NCBI RefSeq assembly: GCF_024055595.1
Contig: NZ_JAMXOF010000004.1
Coordinates: forward strand, 248,001-312,000
Direction: 5' to 3'
Length of the DNA stretch: 64,000 bases
DNA from: Mucilaginibacter aurantiaciroseus
GTDB taxonomy: Bacteria > Bacteroidota > Bacteroidia > Sphingobacteriales > Sphingobacteriaceae
Part shown: piece by piece, positions 54,509 through 63,851 of the stretch
How the letters are laid out: each line of letters opens with the position of its first letter
Position numbering within the stretch: the stretch's first letter is position 1
Notes under the pieces: generated by a model
Database searches by the model: none
The model's input: only the letters and a program-made list of their open reading frames with translations
What the model was told of the DNA's origin: nothing
Program-made: the position numbers and the translations under genes

Positions 54509-57500
54509 TTACAGTTTTTCGATTAATAAGGGCGCTTTGGGTTCAACTTCCTCTTCCGGTTCATGATCGGGATCGCGGCGGGTTTTAGCGGCGAACACCA
54601 TGTACATGGTTGGAATAACGTATAGGGTTAATACCAGCGAAAACAACATCCCCCCAATAATTACAATACCTAACGATACGCGGCTTTTTGCACCTGCACC
54701 CAATGCTAACGCAATAGGTACCGAGCCTAACACTACTGCCAAACTAGTCATTAATATAGGGCGTAAACGCGATGTGGCGGCTTCAACAACAGCTTCGTAT
54801 TTACTCAGGCCATGCTCCATCCGCTGGTTGGCAAATTCTACTATCAGGATGCCGTTTTTGGTTACCAAACCTACCAGGGTAATGATACCTATCTGGCTAA
54901 AAATGTTAAACGTTTGATCGAATAACCAAAGCGACAGGAACGCCCCAGATATTGCCAATGGCACGGTAAGCATCACAATAAATGGATCCACAAAGCTTTC
55001 GAACTGGGCGGCAAGCACCAGGTAGATCAGCAATAAGGCAAACCCAAACGCGAACAGGATGTTTGACGAACCCTCGGCATAATCCCTTGACGGGCCACTC
55101 AATGCAGTGCTAAAAGTATCATCCAATAATTTAGCTTTTATACGTTCCATTTCGGCAATACCATCGCCTACCGTTTCGCCCGGTGCAAGGCCTGCCTGTA
55201 CCGTTGCCGATTTATACCTATTAAAGTGATAGATAGACGGCGGGCTGGCGCTTTCTGTAACCTTTACCACGTTATCAAGCTGTACCAAGCCACCTTTTGT
55301 GCTGCGTACATAAACAGATTTCAGATCCAGCGGCTGGTCGCGGTTGGCGCGGTCTACCTGGGCAATTACCTGGTATTGCTTACCGTTGATCAGGAAGTAA
55401 TCTAACCTGCCGGCGCTATAGTATAATTGTAGTGTTTGAGCGATATCATCTACCGAAACACCAAGGTCACGGGCACGGTCACGATCTGTAGTAACCCTAA
55501 GCTCCGGCTTGGTAAATTTTAAGTTAACATCCGCTCCCTGGAAGACCGGGCTTTTAGATACCTCGGCAAAAAACTCGGGCAGTACCTTTCTTATCTTTTC
55601 AAAATCCTGGTTTTGAATCACATACTGCACCGGTAATGATGTACGTGCGCCGCTACCACCGCCGCTTATGGTTTGCTCCTGCACCACAATGGCGCGGGCA
55701 TCGGGCATTTGGGTTAATTTTTTGTTGAGCCAGTCGGCAAGTTCTTGCTGGGTGCGTCCGCGCTGGTCAGGAGCTACCAAACCCACACGGCCAAAGCCCG
55801 AGTTGGCAGAGCCACCGCCGCCAAACGATGGGGATACAATTTCAAGGTTAACATTTGCTTCGGGAATAGAATCGGCAACCAGGTTGGCAACCTTATCCAT
55901 ATAGCGGGTCATATACTCGTAAGTGGCCCCTTCAGACCCGGTAACCGAGTATCGCAACAGGCTACGGTCATCAAGCGGTGCCAATTCTGACGGGGTTATT
56001 TTAAACAGCACGCCGGTTAGTACCAACGAGCCGCCAAGGATCACCCATGAAACCCATGTTTTCTTCACGAAGTTAACCAGCGTTTCGGTGTAGCCGGTGG
56101 TCATGCCTACAAAGAATGGTTCGCTCCACTCATAAAACTTCGATTTCTTTTGGTTCTTGCGGATCAGCTTTACGTTCAGCATCGGTGTTAGCGACAGCGA
56201 CACAAATGCAGAGATCAACACCGCCCCGGCGACGACGACCGCAAACTCGCGGAATAACCTGCCGGTAAAGCCCTGTAAAAATATGATAGGTAAGAACACC
56301 GCGGCCAAGGTTACCGATGTAGATACTACAGCGAAGAAGATCTCTGCACTACCTTCAAAAGCCGCCTTGCGGACGGCCATACCGGCTTCTACTTTTTTAT
56401 AAATATTCTCGGTTACCACAATACCATCATCTACCACCAAACCCGTTGCAAGCACAATCCCCAGCAGCGTTAGGATATTGATAGAGAACCCAAATACATA
56501 CATAATAAAGAATGCACCGATCAGCGATACCGGGATATCTATCAGCGGCCGGAAAGCGATCAGCCAATCCCTAAAGAACAGGTAAATGATAATTACCACC
56601 AGGATGAACGAGATCAACAAAGTTTCTTTTACCTCGGTAATAGAGTTGTTGATGAATTTGGTATTATCTAAAGCCACCTTTACGGTAATATCGGGCGGTA
56701 AGTCTTTTTTAATTTGATCTAAACGCTTATAAAAATCTTCGGCAATTTGCACATAGTTGGCACCCGGCTGCGGCACAATGGCCAAACCAACCATCGGGAT
56801 ACCAGATTCTTTCAATGATGTTTCCTCATTTGCAGAACCTAATACGGCATAACCAATATCGTTTAGCCTGATCACCCGATTATTATCTACACGAATGATG
56901 AGGTTATTAAAATCTTTCTCTGTAGTAAGTTTACCCAATGCTCTGATGGTTATCTCGGTATTGTTTCCTTCAATTTTACCTGCGGGCAACTCTACGTTCT
57001 CACGGGCTAATGCTGCACCAATATCGGTGGCAGTAAGGCCAAGAGACGATAATTTATTAGGATCAATCCATAAACGCATGGCGTACTGGCGCTGGCCTTG
57101 TACGTTAATGGTACTTACACCAGGTATAGTCTGTAAACCTTCCAGCAATACATTCTCGGCGTAATCATCCACCTGGGTGATGTTACGGGTGTTACTGCTT
57201 ACGGTAAGGGTAATGATCTGGTCGGCGCTGGCATCGGCTTTAGTAACTACCGGCGGGGCATTAATATCCTGCGGTAACTGGCGTTGCGCCTGGCTTACTT
57301 TATCGCGTACGTCATTGGCAGCGGTTTCCAGATCGGCATCCAGGTCAAACTCAACAGTGATGTTACTGGAGCCTACCGAACTTGTGGATGATATATTACG
57401 GATACCCGGTACACCGTTAATGGCTTTCTCTAAAGGTTCGGTAATTTGCGATTCGATAACATCCGAGTTGGCACCCGAGTAACTGGTAGATACTGAAATG

Positions 57501-57631
57501 ATAGGAGGATCTACCGAAGGGAAATCCCGCACACCCAAAAACTTGTACCCAATTATACCAAATACAACTATCACAACAGATAATACTGTTGCCAATACGG
57601 GTCTCTTTATACTTATGGAAGATAAACTCAT
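54509..57631 (-). CDS. RND efflux transporter permease (HAE-1/MdtB type)
   Basis: Inner-membrane proton-driven pump, 1040 residues, the usual size. Twelve membrane helices are in the RND order: TM1 at about 9-29, two large periplasmic loops, and the central helices with the proton relay DD in the GLVVDDGIVVTENIY segment near residue 405. The C-terminus is charged (EPEEEVEPK). It lies between its adaptor and TolC genes with five-base gaps, making a complete tripartite operon. Substrates are not predictable; no regulator is adjacent. Confidence 0.97.
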   Translation of the reverse strand: MSLSSISIKRPVLATVLSVVIVVFGIIGYKFLGVRDFPSVDPPIISVSTSYSGANSDVIESQITEPLEKAINGVPGIRNISSTSSVGSSNITVEFDLDADLETAANDVRDKVSQAQRQLPQDINAPPVVTKADASADQIITLTVSSNTRNITQVDDYAENVLLEGLQTIPGVSTINVQGQRQYAMRLWIDPNKLSSLGLTATDIGAALARENVELPAGKIEGNNTEITIRALGKLTTEKDFNNLIIRVDNNRVIRLNDIGYAVLGSANEETSLKESGIPMVGLAIVPQPGANYVQIAEDFYKRLDQIKKDLPPDITVKVALDNTKFINNSITEVKETLLISFILVVIIIYLFFRDWLIAFRPLIDIPVSLIGAFFIMYVFGFSINILTLLGIVLATGLVVDDGIVVTENIYKKVEAGMAVRKAAFEGSAEIFFAVVSTSVTLAAVFLPIIFLQGFTGRLFREFAVVVAGAVLISAFVSLSLTPMLNVKLIRKNQKKSKFYEWSEPFFVGMTTGYTETLVNFVKKTWVSWVILGGSLVLTGVLFKITPSELAPLDDRSLLRYSVTGSEGATYEYMTRYMDKVANLVADSIPEANVNLEIVSPSFGGGGSANSGFGRVGLVAPDQRGRTQQELADWLNKKLTQMPDARAIVVQEQTISGGGSGARTSLPVQYVIQNQDFEKIRKVLPEFFAEVSKSPVFQGADVNLKFTKPELRVTTDRDRARDLGVSVDDIAQTLQLYYSAGRLDYFLINGKQYQVIAQVDRANRDQPLDLKSVYVRSTKGGLVQLDNVVKVTESASPPSIYHFNRYKSATVQAGLAPGETVGDGIAEMERIKAKLLDDTFSTALSGPSRDYAEGSSNILFAFGFALLLIYLVLAAQFESFVDPFIVMLTVPLAISGAFLSLWLFDQTFNIFSQIGIITLVGLVTKNGILIVEFANQRMEHGLSKYEAVVEAATSRLRPILMTSLAVVLGSVPIALALGAGAKSRVSLGIVIIGGMLFSLVLTLYVIPTMYMVFAAKTRRDPDHEPEEEVEPKAPLLIEKL

Positions 57632-57636
57632 ATTGG

Positions 57637-58710
57637 TTATTTGATAACTTTAAGGATCCTAACCGGCGCTTTGGGGCGAATTTGGATCAAGCCTGATACG
57701 ATGATACTATCGCCTGCTTTTAAACCATCTATGATTTGAATTTTGGTATCGGTACGCAGGTCTGTTTTTACATCTCTAGCTACCGCGATACCGTTTTTAT
57801 ACAGGTATATCTTGCTGCTCTTCAAATCAGGAATCACACATTCGGTTGGTACCATAATGGTTTTAGGGATCTGATCGAGTGTTAACTTTATCTTGGCAAA
57901 AGCGCCTGCTGTTAAAACATTTTTAGGATTAGGAGATTTTGCACGTACGGTAATGGTGCGCGAAATGGCATCCAAAGCCGGCTCAATGGCATAAACTGTT
58001 GCTTTGAAGGTTTCCCTCGAGCTTTCTACCATAAAGCTCACTTTACTACCCATACCAATAATTGGCAGGTAACGCTCAGGTACCGAAAAGGTAACCTTTG
58101 CAGGGTCGATATTTACCAAAGTGGCAATTGATGTAGATGGAGAAAGATAACCACCCGGACTAACATTTCTTAAACCTATAACGCCAGAGAATGGCGCACG
58201 GATCTCGGTACGGCTTATTTGGGCCTTAACTACATCGGCCTGTGCCTGTAACGATTGTAAGGACGATTGCGAGGTTTGATACTCTTCCTTACTTACAGCC
58301 TCTTTTTGGTATAATATTTTGTTGCGGTTATTGATATCGCGGGCAAGCACCATTTGCGCCTGGTATTGTTGTAAAGATGCCTGCAAATCTTGGTTGTAAA
58401 CTTTAACAAGTAATTGCCCTTTTTGTACACGGGTACCTTCTGTAAAGTATATGCCGGTAATGTTACCCGCGGTTTGGCTGATCAGGTTTACCCTTTCGTT
58501 GGCATCAATAGTACCGGTAATATCTATCTGGTTGCTTACAGCGGTATCATTAACCACCATTACATTTACAGATACAGGGCCATTTTTCCGTTTGCCTTTA
58601 CCGGCAGCGGCAGCACTGTTTTGTTTACCCCTTTTACTGAAGAATTTATTATAAATTAAGAATACAACAAGCAGCGCAAGTAGGGTATATATAATGTATT
58701 TGGCTTTCAT
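57637..58710 (-). CDS. RND efflux periplasmic adaptor (MFP)
   Basis: Membrane fusion protein of 357 residues joining the permease to TolC. It has one N-terminal helix (about 5-22), a basic linker, a lipoyl-type domain (INLISQTAGNITGIY), a coiled-coil hairpin (about 110-170), and a beta-barrel region with GAFAKIKLTLDQI. First gene of the operon adaptor-permease-TolC, read on the minus strand. The upstream 238-base gap shows no further gene. Confidence 0.96.
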   Translation of the reverse strand: MKAKYIIYTLLALLVVFLIYNKFFSKRGKQNSAAAAGKGKRKNGPVSVNVMVVNDTAVSNQIDITGTIDANERVNLISQTAGNITGIYFTEGTRVQKGQLLVKVYNQDLQASLQQYQAQMVLARDINNRNKILYQKEAVSKEEYQTSQSSLQSLQAQADVVKAQISRTEIRAPFSGVIGLRNVSPGGYLSPSTSIATLVNIDPAKVTFSVPERYLPIIGMGSKVSFMVESSRETFKATVYAIEPALDAISRTITVRAKSPNPKNVLTAGAFAKIKLTLDQIPKTIMVPTECVIPDLKSSKIYLYKNGIAVARDVKTDLRTDTKIQIIDGLKAGDSIIVSGLIQIRPKAPVRILKVIK

Positions 58711-58948
58711 ATCTGCTTGTTAGGGGTATAAGTATCCATTTATAATTTTTATTTAGGCAAACCTTGTGTAAATATAAACTGTTAAACCATCGCTTGTATA
58801 CAGCTATGCCAATGCGTAGCAAAGCTATAATGGGTTCAATTTGCAATATTAACCGCTTAACTATCAATTTGATTACTTGTATCAAGCATTTTACATCGCA
58901 ACTGTTTTACCCCATTTATTTAAAAACATAAATTTTATAACTTGCCGC

Positions 58949-60736
58949 ATGAAAAAATTGCAACTATCAGCACTGGTACTTTTAACCCTCTTTTTTATGA
59001 ACGTAACTATGGGCAGCGCGGCTGGCCTTGCAAAAATATCCTACAAGGTTAGTTTCCCCGAAGCGCAGGCACATTATGTAGATGTGGAAATGACCATATC
59101 CGGCCTTGCACAGCCATCAGTAGAAGTTAAAATGCCCGTTTGGGCACCCGGCTCATACCTGGTAAGGGAATTTGCCAAAAACATCGAATCGTTTGGCGTT
59201 AGCGCTAATGGCAAAGCAATATCGGCACTCAAGATCAACAAAAACACCTGGAAGATAAATACTACCGGCCTTACATCGGTAACGGTAAAATATAAAGTTT
59301 ACGCTTTCGAGTTATCGGTGCGTACGAGCTTTATCGATGTATCGCACGCGTTCCTATCTACCACAGGCATTTTCCTGTTCCCTAAAGGCATGCTGGCACA
59401 ACCATCAACCATCACCATAAAACCTTATAAAGAATGGAATAAAGTATCTACCAGCCTGGAAATGGTTAATGGCGATTTGTTTACCCGTACTGCACCTAAT
59501 TACGATATCCTATACGATTCTCCGTTGGAAATAGGCACCCAGGATGTATTCGACTTTGATGTTGCTAACACCCATTACGAAGTTGCGATGTACGGCGGTG
59601 GTAACTACGATAAAGAACGCCTTAAGAAAGATATGGCCAGGATCATCGAGGCCGAGGCTGCTGTTTTTGGCGAAAACCCTAACAAACATTACACCTTTAT
59701 TGTACATAACAAAGCACGAAACGGCGGTGGTTTAGAGCATTTAAGTTCTACGGTTTTAGGCGCATCGCGCGATGGTTATACCAATGAACGTGCCTACCAT
59801 GGCTTTTTAGGTTTGGTAGCGCATGAACATTTCCACCTGTGGAATGTGAAACGTTTACGCCCAATTGCTTTAGGCCCGTTTGATTATGATAACGAAAATT
59901 ACACCACCAACCTTTGGATAGCCGAGGGCTTTACGGCCTACTACCAGAACATCATTTTGCGTTACGCTGATCTGGCTAATACAGAAACTTTCCTGGGCGA
60001 TATGGTAAGCGACATTAACACCGTGGAAAACCAGCCGGGCACCAAGGTGCAACCGTTATCAGAGTCGAGCTTTGACGCGTGGATAAAAAGTTACCGCCCT
60101 AATGAGAACTCGTATAACACGGGCATTTCTTACTATGATAAAGGCGCGGTTATCGGCATGTTGTTAGACCTTGAGATCATCAACAACAGCAATGGCAAAT
60201 ACAGCCTTAACGATGTAATGAAATACATGTACGATACTTATTACAAAGGCAAAAAACGCGGTTATACCGACGCGGAGTTTAAAGAAGGCTTTGAAAAATT
60301 CGCGGGTAAAAACCTAAATGATTTTTACGCACAATACATTAACGGGTTATCGGCTATTAAATATAATATATACTTGGGCTACGCAGGTTACAAATTGTTT
60401 GATGACCTTGCTGCAACAAATGATGCAACCTTAGGCATCGCTGTTAATACCCGCAACATCATCACTACAGTTTTTCGTGATGGCGCGGGATGGGTTGACG
60501 GCCTAAACGTTGGCGACCAGATCACTAACATTGATGATACCCCGGTTACCGACCTAACCGCCATTAAAGGCAAAAAAGCAGGCGACAAAATTGTGGTCAC
60601 CGTAAGCCGCGATAGCCAGGCATTTAAAATCCCGGTTACCCTAAAACGTAACGATAATGTTAAATACAACATTACCGAACTGCCAAACGCTACGCCACAG
60701 CAACTAGCTGTGCGTAAAAAATGGTTAAAATTGTAA
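58949..60736 (+). CDS. M61 family metallopeptidase with PDZ domain
   Basis: Exported zinc aminopeptidase-like protein of 595 residues from ATG 58949 (MKKLQLSALV). A signal peptide is at about 1-27. The N-terminal beta domain is followed by the gluzincin site HEHFH at 292-296, continuing LWNVKRLRP, with the third ligand E in WIAEGFTAYY about 24 residues later. A PDZ domain lies near 500-570 (DGLNVGDQITNIDDTP). The longer frame to 58877 has no signal peptide at its start and is rejected. A terminator follows. Confidence 0.94.
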   Translation: MKKLQLSALVLLTLFFMNVTMGSAAGLAKISYKVSFPEAQAHYVDVEMTISGLAQPSVEVKMPVWAPGSYLVREFAKNIESFGVSANGKAISALKINKNTWKINTTGLTSVTVKYKVYAFELSVRTSFIDVSHAFLSTTGIFLFPKGMLAQPSTITIKPYKEWNKVSTSLEMVNGDLFTRTAPNYDILYDSPLEIGTQDVFDFDVANTHYEVAMYGGGNYDKERLKKDMARIIEAEAAVFGENPNKHYTFIVHNKARNGGGLEHLSSTVLGASRDGYTNERAYHGFLGLVAHEHFHLWNVKRLRPIALGPFDYDNENYTTNLWIAEGFTAYYQNIILRYADLANTETFLGDMVSDINTVENQPGTKVQPLSESSFDAWIKSYRPNENSYNTGISYYDKGAVIGMLLDLEIINNSNGKYSLNDVMKYMYDTYYKGKKRGYTDAEFKEGFEKFAGKNLNDFYAQYINGLSAIKYNIYLGYAGYKLFDDLAATNDATLGIAVNTRNIITTVFRDGAGWVDGLNVGDQITNIDDTPVTDLTAIKGKKAGDKIVVTVSRDSQAFKIPVTLKRNDNVKYNITELPNATPQQLAVRKKWLKL

Positions 60737-60755
60737 TTGGATAATCTCCTTTTAT

Positions 60756-60790
60756 AAAACCCCTGTTCGGAAACGGACAGGGGTTTTTTT
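60756..60790 (+). terminator. M61 peptidase terminator
   Basis: AAAACCCCTGT pairs with ACAGGGGTTTT around a GGAAAC loop, followed by further T. Confidence 0.85.
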
Positions 60791-60864
60791 CGTTCTAAGA
60801 AAAAATCTTAAAACATTTTTAAAGATTTAATATTAGTATATCAATACTTTAAAAACTATCAATC

Positions 60865-61020
60865 ATGAATTCTTTATTATACACAATAGCTGTGATCCTG
60901 ATAATTGGCTGGGCAATCGGCTTTTTTTTTACCGCTGTAAGTAGCCTTATCCACGTGTTACTTGTAATTGCTGTTATATCCGTGATTTTAGGTATTATCC
61001 GCAGGCCGACGGCGTTATAA
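60865..61020 (+). CDS. Small lmo0937-type membrane protein
   Basis: A 51-residue protein with two hydrophobic helices (about 2-21 and 26-44) separated by a short loop and ending RRPTAL. It matches in size and sequence style the lmo0937/DUF5670 family, whose members have unknown function and are often stress-linked. Upstream is the M61 terminator; downstream the PAS gene starts 84 bases away. The same CAATCATG start context appears at both genes. Confidence 0.75.
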   Translation: MNSLLYTIAVILIIGWAIGFFFTAVSSLIHVLLVIAVISVILGIIRRPTAL

Positions 61021-61104
61021 TTGATCCCGGTATAAAATAGTAAGGCCGGGCTATGTTCCGGCCTTTTGTATGCCTGCTTATATTTATCAATAGTTCTTCC
61101 AATC

Positions 61105-61797
61105 ATGAAAATTCCATTCACCCCGCAGTTACTTGGCGACCTTATAGAAAAGGGTTATACATACGTTTTGGCAAGTACCTCTACAGACCCATCGTCGGCA
61201 GAGGCATCAAACATGGTTTTAAAACCGGTAAGGGAAAAACCAAAATTGATTACCCTACCCCATGGCTATGATACCTTCTACAAAATAACGCGTGAGCCTA
61301 TGCAACTTGCCTGTGGTGTTGAAGGGGTAACCGTTGAAGTTGATTACGCCACCCTTAACCAAACCATAACCGGTAATGATATTTTTGAGGATAGCTACTT
61401 TAGGATGAGCGAAGATTTTTTTCACCAGGTGCTGGATAGCCTGGAGGATTACGCCGTAATTACCACAGATAAAAATGGCGACATCAACAGCTGGAACAGA
61501 GGTTCCGAGCGCGTTTTAGGATACACCGAACAGGAGGCTGTAGGCCAATGTGCCGATATTTTTTTTACACCCGGGGATGTTGCTAAAGGCGCCCCAGAAT
61601 ATGAGCTAAACACCACCTTAAAAGAAGGCCGTGCCATCGACGAACGCTACCACATGCGCAAAGATGGATCCCGCTTTTGGGGGTCGGGTTTAGTGTTCCC
61701 ATTGTTTGATGAGAAAGGTAACCACAGGGGCTATACCCAAATTATGCGCAGCTTAGGCGACGAGGAAAACGCGAGAGAAAAAGGATCACAGCTTTAA
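61105..61797 (+). CDS. PAS domain protein without output domain
   Basis: A 230-residue cytoplasmic protein from ATG 61105. Residues about 112-225 form a PAS/PAC sensor (AVITTDKNGDINSWNRGSE, then GYTEQEAVG, and the PAC segment SRFWGSGLVFPLFDEKGNHRGY described by its RFWGSG residues). The first 100 residues are an unrecognised domain with VLASTSTDP and LPHGYDTFYKI. No kinase, cyclase, EAL or DNA-binding domain follows. Partner is unknown. The 39-base longer frame from 61066 is rejected because the shorter ATG has the CAATCATG context. Confidence 0.82.
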   Translation: MKIPFTPQLLGDLIEKGYTYVLASTSTDPSSAEASNMVLKPVREKPKLITLPHGYDTFYKITREPMQLACGVEGVTVEVDYATLNQTITGNDIFEDSYFRMSEDFFHQVLDSLEDYAVITTDKNGDINSWNRGSERVLGYTEQEAVGQCADIFFTPGDVAKGAPEYELNTTLKEGRAIDERYHMRKDGSRFWGSGLVFPLFDEKGNHRGYTQIMRSLGDEENAREKGSQL

Positions 61798-61851
61798 ATA
61801 GATATGAGATTTGAGACCTGAAACCAAATTATTTTCAATTCTAATACACAT

Positions 61852-61887
61852 AAAAAAGCCGGCCTGTTTACACAGGCCGACTTTTTT
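61852..61887. terminator. Bidirectional terminator between PAS and M56 genes
   Basis: Stem AAAAAGcCGGCCTGT with ACAGGCCGaCTTTTTT around TTAC. It lies between convergent genes with A and T runs on each side. Confidence 0.85.
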
Positions 61888-61905
61888 AAAATTATAACTG
61901 ACAAA

Positions 61906-63849
61906 TTATTTAATAATTAAACCTTTTTTGGTTGTTATTAGCACAACACCATTCTCTCCGCTCTTGCCGTATAGCGAGATAGCCGATTTATTTTTAAGAA
62001 CCGATATTTTTTCTATATCGCCCGCTGCAATCAATTGCATTTTCTCCTGTTTAATAATTTCACCATTTAGCACATATAACGGATTTGTCCCGTACCCGTT
62101 ACGCATTTTAATTAATGGTGGTAACTGGCTGGTATCTGAATAATTATTAAGTGATTTTGAAGGTAAATAACCTGTTTTGGTTGGCTTATCATCATCGGCA
62201 ACTAATGCGAAATTTATTGGGACGGTGTAAGCAACCCTAACCGGCTGGCCATCTAATATACCTGGCTTCCAGGCAGGGCTGCTTTGCATAACCCTTAACG
62301 CTTCTTTATCAATATCATCGCTTACGCCTCTTATAATTTTTACATCGCTAAGCGAGCCGTTTTCTTCTACCACAAACGTTACGATAACACGGCCCTTTAT
62401 GTTTTTTTCCCTTGCATCTTTAGGGTACTTAACATTCGCTGCGAGCCACTTGCCGAAGCCCTGCTCGCCTCCCGGAAAGCTTGGAGACTGATCTACCTCA
62501 CTGTACACCTGTTCGCTTTTGGCCGGGGCTAAGGTGCCAACTTTATTACCGGCCATCGAAAAATTGATTGGCACTGAGTATTGCACACGTACCTTCCGTT
62601 TATTTTGTACGCCGGCAATCCATTTTGGTGAAGCCTTTAGTACACGTACTGCCTCTTCATCTGTACCACTGCCTAAGCCTCTCACTACTTTTATATCAGA
62701 CAGCGAACCGTCTTTCTCCACAACGAACGTAAGTATAGCACGGCCCTGTACGTTATTTTTTACAGCCTCGGCAGGGTATTTAAGATTTTGAGCCAGGTAT
62801 TGATAAAAAGCCTTTTCACCGCCAGGAAAAGTTGGTGAATGTTCAACTTCAGTAAATACCTGCTTTTTATTCTCCTCCGGGATAGTATCTGCAGGCGCTA
62901 CAGGTAACTTGTCCCTTTTAGGATCGTAAGTAACTATAGTCGTTTTATAGGTAGTGTCTGTTAATACAGCCCTGGCAGGTGCTTCAAAAACCTTTTCGGC
63001 TTTGTTGTGGATGGCATTTACCGCCTTGCTGTTTTCAATAGTTGCCGATGATAGTACCAGCATTAAAATAAATAAGGGTGCGGAGAGGCCATATTTGATC
63101 AGCTTTATGCGCTGCGATCTGTTTTTTTGTAACATCATGATCCGTTTTTTTAGTAAACTGTGATTGTAAAATGGGTTAACTAATTGGTGTGCCGGCGTGT
63201 TAAACGTTTGGCTCAGCAATAACAATGCGTACTCTGCCTTGTTAGTACCTGCTTTAAGCGTATGCCTGTCGGCGATGTACTCGTGCACGTGTTTAATAGC
63301 AAACCGGTACAGGTAAACCACGGGGTTAAACCAATTGATGATCATCACCGCTTCTATCATCAGCACGTCTGCTGAGTGGAATTGGCGTGCATGCACCAGC
63401 TCGTGGCTTTCTATAACTTCTTTGCCATTTATACCATCACTTACCCTTATCTTATTAAAAAAAGAATAGGATACTAATGGGGAAGGGTCTTTAATTATTT
63501 GTCTTAATATTACTAATTGGATAATAAGCTTTATAGCTAATATCAACACCCCTGCCGCGTATAGCACAATCAGCACCTGGCCTATGGTTACGGGGCTATC
63601 CTTAATTGGTGCTAAATCGGTTACATTAATGGCACTACCGTAAATACTGTATTGTACCTTCTGGGTAATAAACAGGCCTTTAACCCATTCGCTTTGTATC
63701 AACGGGATAAAAAACGACAGTACGGCTGTACCAACCAGGTAAACACGGTTAAGCTGAAAAAACGTTTCGCGGCGCAGCAATAAGCTATAGAAGCCGAAAA
63801 ACAGCGTCAGGTAAATATTTACCAGCAATAAATAATGCCACCAATTCAT
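61906..63849 (-). CDS. BlaR1-like M56 metallopeptidase with two TonB-C domains and plug-like tail
   Basis: A 647-residue membrane protein, likely the antirepressor for the BlaI-type gene before it. About four N-terminal helices carry the M56 zinc site HELVH (149-153) with HEYIAD (189-194) supplying the third ligand. Two TonB C-terminal domains follow at 333-430 and 449-547, each opening with FPGGE. The tail, 588-640, reads PLYVLNGE..IEKISVLK..SLYGKSGENGVVLITT and resembles the plug-domain signature of SusC-type receptors. It likely senses an envelope signal and cleaves the repressor, by family analogy. Confidence 0.9.
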   Translation of the reverse strand: MNWWHYLLLVNIYLTLFFGFYSLLLRRETFFQLNRVYLVGTAVLSFFIPLIQSEWVKGLFITQKVQYSIYGSAINVTDLAPIKDSPVTIGQVLIVLYAAGVLILAIKLIIQLVILRQIIKDPSPLVSYSFFNKIRVSDGINGKEVIESHELVHARQFHSADVLMIEAVMIINWFNPVVYLYRFAIKHVHEYIADRHTLKAGTNKAEYALLLLSQTFNTPAHQLVNPFYNHSLLKKRIMMLQKNRSQRIKLIKYGLSAPLFILMLVLSSATIENSKAVNAIHNKAEKVFEAPARAVLTDTTYKTTIVTYDPKRDKLPVAPADTIPEENKKQVFTEVEHSPTFPGGEKAFYQYLAQNLKYPAEAVKNNVQGRAILTFVVEKDGSLSDIKVVRGLGSGTDEEAVRVLKASPKWIAGVQNKRKVRVQYSVPINFSMAGNKVGTLAPAKSEQVYSEVDQSPSFPGGEQGFGKWLAANVKYPKDAREKNIKGRVIVTFVVEENGSLSDVKIIRGVSDDIDKEALRVMQSSPAWKPGILDGQPVRVAYTVPINFALVADDDKPTKTGYLPSKSLNNYSDTSQLPPLIKMRNGYGTNPLYVLNGEIIKQEKMQLIAAGDIEKISVLKNKSAISLYGKSGENGVVLITTKKGLIIK

Positions 63850-63851
63850 AA

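Noticed and set aside
58877..58948. Longer start for the M61 peptidase
   Set aside because: The signal peptide begins at the ATG at 58949; the extension is not signal-like.
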